NCBI RefSeq assembly: GCF_902488535.1
Contig: NZ_CABTWO010000004.1
Span: forward strand, 62,001 to 126,000
Direction of reading: 5' to 3'
From: an uncultured Mobiluncus sp.
GTDB lineage: Bacteria > Actinomycetota > Actinomycetes > Actinomycetales > Actinomycetaceae
Length of the DNA stretch: 64,000 nucleotides
Shown: piece by piece, positions 59,589-64,000 of the stretch
Position numbering within the stretch: the stretch's first letter is position 1
How the letters are laid out: the number at the start of each line of letters is the position of its first letter
Position numbers and translations under genes: made by a program
Notes under the pieces: model-generated
Told to the model about the DNA's origin: nothing
The model's database searches: none
What the model saw: only the letters and a program-made list of their open reading frames with translations

Positions 59589-59903
59589 ATACGCCGAAAG
59601 CGCCCAACTAGACTACCAGATACGCCGCTATTTTCGCAAACGTCGGTTTAGAGCGGAGCTTTGTGGATTATTATTTACAGCCCTAGCGGGTGTCCCCGGA
59701 TTCTCACGCTTTCGGGCGGGTTTGTTGATTATCGAGGCGATTGCAGGAACGACCGATTTCAACTTGAATTCCGCAGTCGCGCTCATCGTGACGTTTGTAA
59801 AACTGCTGGTGAGCGCATTTTTAAGCTGTCGAGATTACGTCCGAGTGCGGTGAAATCGGTCATTCGTGCCAGGCAATGCGTATCTGCGGCGACTCGCGGA
59901 GCG
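59589..59903. other. Gene-free gap between murB and tRNA-Tyr
   Basis: No gene seen. It contains only the tRNA promoter (59610-59639). A short shadow frame near 59503-59853 is not supported. Confidence 0.5.
59610..59639 (-). promoter_or_regulatory. Promoter of tRNA-Tyr
   Basis: Minus-strand TTGCGA (59634-59639), an 18-base spacer and TAGTCT (59610-59615). TAGTCT is the same -10 as in the rplJ promoter. The transcript would start about 15 bases before the tRNA. Confidence 0.55.
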
Positions 59904-61073
59904 CTACAAAATGACCGGCTCGGGCACCAGGGTTATTCCATAAGCCCCCTGCACCGCGGCGATAATATGGCTGGCCAGAGCCTTAATGTCCGCGGCCGTA
60001 GCGTTACCGCGGTTCGTCAGCGCCAGGACGTGTTTTGTCGAGACTCCCGCGCCCGCGTTCGGCAGGGCAAATCCTTTCGTGATACCGGAGTGCTCGATGA
60101 GCCAGGCGGCAGACAGTTTCACGCCCGCCTCCCCGGCACGGCCCGGCAGCGCCGTCTCCCAGCGGGGAGCGTCCTTGGGCAACTCCAAAGCCGCGGCCGC
60201 CTCGACCGGCAGTATCGGATTGGTAAAGAACGACCCTACTGACCAGGTGTCATGATCGGTTGGGTCCAAAACCATGCCTTTGGAACGCCGCAGCTCCAGC
60301 ACTGCTGCACGAATCTGGGCCGCCGGTACGACCGTGTCCATCGGTACTTCGAGCGCCCTGGCCAACTGGGCGTATCTGACCGGGGTGCCCCCACCGCGCT
60401 GCAGCGCAAAATCGACTTCCAGCACAATCCACCGCCCGGTGGCGGGGTTTGTCCCGGGACGTGCCGGCGCAAACCGCGACTGCCCCGAATCTGCCTCAAC
60501 CTGCAATCGAGACTGCTTCAACAAGGAATCCCGGTAGCCAAACCGGAGCTCGGCCGCGCTCAAATACACCAGCTGGCACTCCTGGCGGTCCCACGCCGTG
60601 ACTCCCAGCAGGCAGTCCGCGACCTCCCCGCCGTAGGCCCCGATATTTTGCACGGGTGCCGCCCCGACCACACCGGGGATTCCGCTCAGCGCCTCCAGCC
60701 CGGAAAACCCTTGCGTCACGCAAAACTCCACCAGCCGGTCCCATGCCAGTCCCCCGGACACGCTGAGAAATACGCACGAGGGCGTGGCGGCGGCGAGCTG
60801 CTGGGCTTCCGCCACGACCGCCTCGTCAGCGCGTAATTCCCCAAACTCCTGCAGGGTCAAAACCCGCGTGTCCTCGCGGCCGTCGCGGATCACCAATCCG
60901 GGAAACTCGCCGTCCACAGGTACCAGGTTCGACCCTCCGCCCAGGAACAGCAGCGGCTCCCCAGCCGCATCAGCCTGGGCAATGGCCTGAATCAGCTCGT
61001 CTCGCTGCGTCCCCACCAAAAATCGGCGCGCTTCACCCCCCACGCGCAAAGTACACAAATCGGCCAATCGCAC
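59904..61073 (-). CDS. murB: UDP-N-acetylenolpyruvoylglucosamine reductase MurB
   Basis: A 389-residue FAD enzyme that makes UDP-MurNAc in peptidoglycan synthesis. Motifs: LADLCTLRVGGEARRFLV, LFLGGGSNLVPVDGEFPGLVI (FAD-binding), GFSGLEALSGIPGVVGAAPVQNIGAYGGEVAD, GYRDSLLK, KGMVLDPTDHDTWSVGSFFTNPIL (the Ser of GSFF is the catalytic acid) and SGITKGFALPNAGAGVSTKHVLALTNRGNATAADIKAL. Length fits type I MurB. GTG start with GGAG nine bases before. It lies next to the large membrane protein gene upstream. Confidence 0.95.
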   Translation of the reverse strand: MRLADLCTLRVGGEARRFLVGTQRDELIQAIAQADAAGEPLLFLGGGSNLVPVDGEFPGLVIRDGREDTRVLTLQEFGELRADEAVVAEAQQLAAATPSCVFLSVSGGLAWDRLVEFCVTQGFSGLEALSGIPGVVGAAPVQNIGAYGGEVADCLLGVTAWDRQECQLVYLSAAELRFGYRDSLLKQSRLQVEADSGQSRFAPARPGTNPATGRWIVLEVDFALQRGGGTPVRYAQLARALEVPMDTVVPAAQIRAAVLELRRSKGMVLDPTDHDTWSVGSFFTNPILPVEAAAALELPKDAPRWETALPGRAGEAGVKLSAAWLIEHSGITKGFALPNAGAGVSTKHVLALTNRGNATAADIKALASHIIAAVQGAYGITLVPEPVIL

Positions 61074-61127
61074 TGATTACGTCTCCTTTATACCCAAACG
61101 CTGCCCCTTTGGCTCGGGCCGCGTCCC

Positions 61128-63986
61128 CTAGGGCAGCTCTTCGATTTCGGCTTCGTCCTCAACGAATTCTTCGTACTGTCTCGGGGCAGGCCGCGGTTTG
61201 GCAAAGGTCGGTGGGTACACGGCCCGAGGGTCGATGGCCTCCTCTGCCGCTTCCGTGTTCACTGGGGCATAAGGCTGGGCGGGACGGGGAACATTCGGTC
61301 CGGCGGCGTTCACAAGGCCGGGATTTTGGGGGAATCTCGGGTCGATTGGCGCAACCGGTTGACCGGGGTTGACCGGCACGCCCGGAACCTGCGGGCCAGG
61401 CTGACCAAAGTTTGCTTGCGGGCTTGGAACCTGCGAGTCAGGCTGTCCCAAGTTGACCAGCGGATGCAGGGAGGGCGCCACAGGAGCGCCCACAGTGGGA
61501 TAGCCTTCCATCGTTCGTACCACAAAGGGATATCCCGCAACAGTCTGTTGTTCCGGCGCGGCGGGATTTACTGGATTCACGTGATTCGTGGGATTGTTTG
61601 GCACCGGCGCGCCAACCCCGGCTGGTGCGCCTGGAACGGCCATGCCCGGCCCCAGCGGCGCACCTCCCGGCGCTGGCGCGCCTGGTCCCGTCGGCGCACC
61701 GGGCATAACCGGCGCACCTCCCGGCATCGGCACGCTTGGTTCCATCGGCGCCCCCGGCACACCCGGTGCACTTCCTGGCACACCCGGTCCCGCAGGCCCA
61801 CCAAAACCGGGAACCTGGGGTCCGCCGGACTGACCGGGTAACGCAGCGTTCTGGGGTCCGCCACCCGGCCAGTTATTCGCAGGATTCGCTTCACCGGTGC
61901 CCATCCCTCCGGAGGAAAGGGGGTCGTCAGGAACCGGGAACGCCCCACTCTGTGGACCCGCCGCAGACTGACCGGGGAACATAGAGCCTTCCGGCCCTAC
62001 CCCGGAAACCGCCGCGGGATTCCCGGGAGCCTCCGAGGCTGCACCATTGGTCCCGCCCGCATCCAAGTAACCGTAAGGCTGCGGATTGGGAATAGTGGGC
62101 GCGCCGTTGGGCCAGCCCCAAGGATATGCACCGTAAGCCCCCGCCATGTTGGGATTCATCTGCCAATATCCCGCCGCGTTGTAGCCGTAGGGGTCATAGC
62201 CATATCCGCCGTAAGGGTCGGCATACCCATCCGCGTACAAATCCGCATAAGGGTTCGACGTCCCGTAGCCGTAACCGCTCGCATAAGGCTGGGCGTAAGG
62301 GTCGGTTCCAAAATCTTCATAAGGGTTGGCGTAACCGCCGTAGGCATTCCCGTAGGGGTTGGCGTAACCGTAAGGGTCGTAGGCATAAGGGTCGAAGCCG
62401 AAAGTCTTGATGGCCAGTTCCTGCATCTCCTTTTGCTTTTCCCAAGCCTTTTCCTGGCGCTCCATCGCGTCTTTTTCTTTATAGAACTCGCCCCATTCCT
62501 GCAAGGTTTGGGAGTCCAAACCGACCGCGGTGTCGTTGACGGACTGACCCAACAGATGCGCCAAGCTCGAATCCAGAGGTTCGCCGTCCTCGGTCTGCCC
62601 TTCGGGCAGTTGAACAGTATGCCCGTGCTCACCGTCCTGAGCCAATGCGCCATCAGGGTTGATTGGAATCAAGTTGGATGCCACGCCCTCGTTCAAGGCG
62701 ACACGGTGTTCCACCAGTTCTCGCACGGCTTCGCGAATCTCTGCTAGACCTTTGCGTTCCTCCGGGTTCAGCCCGACCCCCGCTCGTGCCGCCACCTTCG
62801 ACATATATGTGAAGGCCTGGGCGACTTCTTCCGGAGAGGAGCCAGAACCGGGCGCGGTCAGCAGGTCTTTCCGGGGACTGTCCAACACGGACATAATATA
62901 GTTTTTCCGAGGTTGGGGAATCGACCCCTTAATGAGTTCGTCCTCGTTGTAGTCCAACATATTCCGGTAATTTTCCAAGGTGAACAGATTCGGGTCGCGT
63001 TTTTCGCTCATCACATTGCTTCTGAGTTCCTTCATCAGGCGCCGAGATGGATCCAGCTTGCGCATAAACCACCAAGTCGGGATACAGGCGATACCGAGTG
63101 AGGTGATAGATACCACCCAGCTCAGCACCAAAGAAACAGCCGAGATGGCAAACGGTCCGCTCTCGTATTGCAGCTGAGCCAGGAACTGCAGACACCGTGA
63201 CACTCCCGCACCCAAAATGAACGTGGCGAACTTTTGCACATTGTTCAGGTCTTCGCGCCGCAGCGCCATATCCACCGCCAAAGGCACCCCTGGAATGGGG
63301 TTACGCCACGAAATCCGGTACTGGATATACACCGACATAACTACGAAGATAACGCCTTCTACCAGGTAGTACCCCGCCGCGGCCATAATTTCCTCGCCCG
63401 AAATCGAGGCATTAGGCGTTTCGAACACGACTCCGCCGACAACCATCATGATTTCGGTCACCATCCAGATGAGGATATACACAATCCAGGCCCGAACCCG
63501 AAAACGCGGACTGATGACCCAGTTGCGGTTCGGCACCCAGTTCAAAGGCCGGGGAAACCACACGTGAACCATCAACAGGTAAGGCAGCTGGAAAGCGACC
63601 CCGACCACCAGCACCAACATAGTATTCATCGAGTTGAACGCATTTTGCGTCAAAAAACCAGAGTTATACAAGCTGATGAGGGCAGCCGGGCTGTGCATCA
63701 CAGCAATGAGAGCGAAAGACAGGGCGACACGAAGGGTCCAGCCGAGCTGGAGCAAGGCTCGCCGGTAGTGCATCGGTATGGCTTTGGGGACCTGGGGCCG
63801 AAACGGAACCATAATGATAAAAATCGCCAGCATAACCGGCAGCGGCCCGTACTTGGTAAAAATCTGAAATGCCCACGCCACCCCATTGGAGGGGAAGGTT
63901 AGCCATACATCGAACACTTTGACGCCCTTCCCGCTGGTGATTCTAAACGCTGCCCAGAGGGCAGACTGTTGAGGTTTTGCTGGCAA
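61128..63986 (-). CDS. Multi-pass membrane protein with Tyr/Gly and Pro/Gly-rich tail (partial?)
   Basis: A 952-residue protein from the TTG at 63986. The frame stays open to the window edge, so the true start may lie outside. Residues 30-330 hold about seven hydrophobic segments (YGPLPVMLAIFIIMVPFRP; VALSFALIAVMHSPAAL; MLVLVVGVAFQLPYLLMVHVWF; AWIVYILIWMVTEIMMVVGGVVF; YYLVEGVIFVVMSVYIQY; FAISAVSLVLSWVVSITSLGI). Residues about 530-620 are rich in Tyr-Gly-Asn-Pro, and about 670-800 in Pro-Gly-Ala. I do not recognise the family. The tail probably extends through the cytoplasm or cell wall; a role in envelope assembly near murB is only a guess. Confidence 0.6.
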   Translation of the reverse strand: MPAKPQQSALWAAFRITSGKGVKVFDVWLTFPSNGVAWAFQIFTKYGPLPVMLAIFIIMVPFRPQVPKAIPMHYRRALLQLGWTLRVALSFALIAVMHSPAALISLYNSGFLTQNAFNSMNTMLVLVVGVAFQLPYLLMVHVWFPRPLNWVPNRNWVISPRFRVRAWIVYILIWMVTEIMMVVGGVVFETPNASISGEEIMAAAGYYLVEGVIFVVMSVYIQYRISWRNPIPGVPLAVDMALRREDLNNVQKFATFILGAGVSRCLQFLAQLQYESGPFAISAVSLVLSWVVSITSLGIACIPTWWFMRKLDPSRRLMKELRSNVMSEKRDPNLFTLENYRNMLDYNEDELIKGSIPQPRKNYIMSVLDSPRKDLLTAPGSGSSPEEVAQAFTYMSKVAARAGVGLNPEERKGLAEIREAVRELVEHRVALNEGVASNLIPINPDGALAQDGEHGHTVQLPEGQTEDGEPLDSSLAHLLGQSVNDTAVGLDSQTLQEWGEFYKEKDAMERQEKAWEKQKEMQELAIKTFGFDPYAYDPYGYANPYGNAYGGYANPYEDFGTDPYAQPYASGYGYGTSNPYADLYADGYADPYGGYGYDPYGYNAAGYWQMNPNMAGAYGAYPWGWPNGAPTIPNPQPYGYLDAGGTNGAASEAPGNPAAVSGVGPEGSMFPGQSAAGPQSGAFPVPDDPLSSGGMGTGEANPANNWPGGGPQNAALPGQSGGPQVPGFGGPAGPGVPGSAPGVPGAPMEPSVPMPGGAPVMPGAPTGPGAPAPGGAPLGPGMAVPGAPAGVGAPVPNNPTNHVNPVNPAAPEQQTVAGYPFVVRTMEGYPTVGAPVAPSLHPLVNLGQPDSQVPSPQANFGQPGPQVPGVPVNPGQPVAPIDPRFPQNPGLVNAAGPNVPRPAQPYAPVNTEAAEEAIDPRAVYPPTFAKPRPAPRQYEEFVEDEAEIEELP
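61590..62010 (-). repeat. Pro/Gly/Ala low-complexity coding repeat
   Basis: Encodes PGAP-, PGxP- and GAP-type repeats (PGAPTGPGAPAPGGAP, then more) in the tail of the membrane protein. It is part of the coding sequence, not an insertion. Confidence 0.65.
62120..62400 (-). repeat. Tyr-Gly-Asn-Pro low-complexity coding repeat
   Basis: Encodes many short YxNPYG and DPYGxY repeats (PYGYANPYGNAYGGYANPY, then more). The matching DNA has repeated CGTAAGGGTCGGCATA-like units. Confidence 0.65.
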
Positions 63987-64000
63987 CAGGCATCCTGCCG

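Noticed and set aside
59456..59590. N-terminal extension of the DHA2 MFS gene running upstream to 59590
   Set aside because: The extension translates straight through tRNA-Tyr and its product has no hydrophobic or family match; the ATG at 59455 starts just before the conserved helices.
1..64000. CRISPR array, prophage or insertion sequence
   Set aside because: No regularly spaced identical repeats of 25-40 bases with unique spacers, no transposase, integrase or phage structural protein found on either strand; the tandem unit at 34.8 kb is imperfect and has no spacers.

Overview
The window reads as a chromosomal segment of a moderately high-GC Gram-positive actinobacterium, most likely Actinomycetaceae (Mobiluncus-like; the genus is an inference). 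The supporting features are frequent GTG/TTG starts, many apparently leaderless genes, LytR-CpsA-Psr (LCP) attachment enzymes, an amidase carrying cell-wall-binding repeat 2 modules, and the purE-purK, maf, murB and ribosomal-protein neighbourhoods. No transposase, integrase, phage gene or CRISPR array was seen.

Region 1 (1-34.8 kb) is one large cell-envelope glycan locus. It holds an acyltransferase (cut by the left edge), an RgpF-like rhamnan synthesis protein, a sugar epimerase, RmlC, about ten glycosyltransferases, two very large DUF6541-type membrane proteins, a Wzx-like flippase, and two nucleotide-sugar modules. The first module is a WecC/WecB pair, which would make UDP-ManNAc(A). The second is a complete five-step set (6-dehydrogenase, 3-dehydrogenase, aminotransferase, N-acetyltransferase, 2-epimerase) like Wbp/Wlb, which would make UDP-ManNAc3NAcA. 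The locus ends with a secreted amidase/CWB2 protein, a dolichyl-phosphate-mannose-synthase-like GT with a DUF2304 partner, a rhamnosyltransferase-like GT and two tandem LCP proteins that probably join the finished glycan to peptidoglycan.

Region 2 (34.8-46.8 kb) is mostly housekeeping: a palindrome-rich intergenic element, purE-purK, a GntR/YtrA-type regulator with an ABC exporter, maf, two alpha/beta hydrolases, an OmpR-type two-component system, an orphan beta-class DNA methyltransferase and a BrnQ transporter.

Region 3 (46.8-56.5 kb) contains rplJ-rplL and rplK-rplA on the minus strand. Between them, on the plus strand, lies a DMSO-reductase-type respiratory module (dmsABC, a TorD-like chaperone and a ferredoxin/zinc-ribbon protein). 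It starts beside a divergent TetR regulator, and a clear operator lies inside the dms promoter.

Region 4 (56.5-64 kb) has two MFS exporters, a tRNA-Tyr, murB and a large membrane protein with a Tyr/Pro/Gly-rich tail at the right edge.

A pattern across the window is a TANNNT -10 hexamer exactly six bases before a start codon at about ten genes, which predicts leaderless transcripts.
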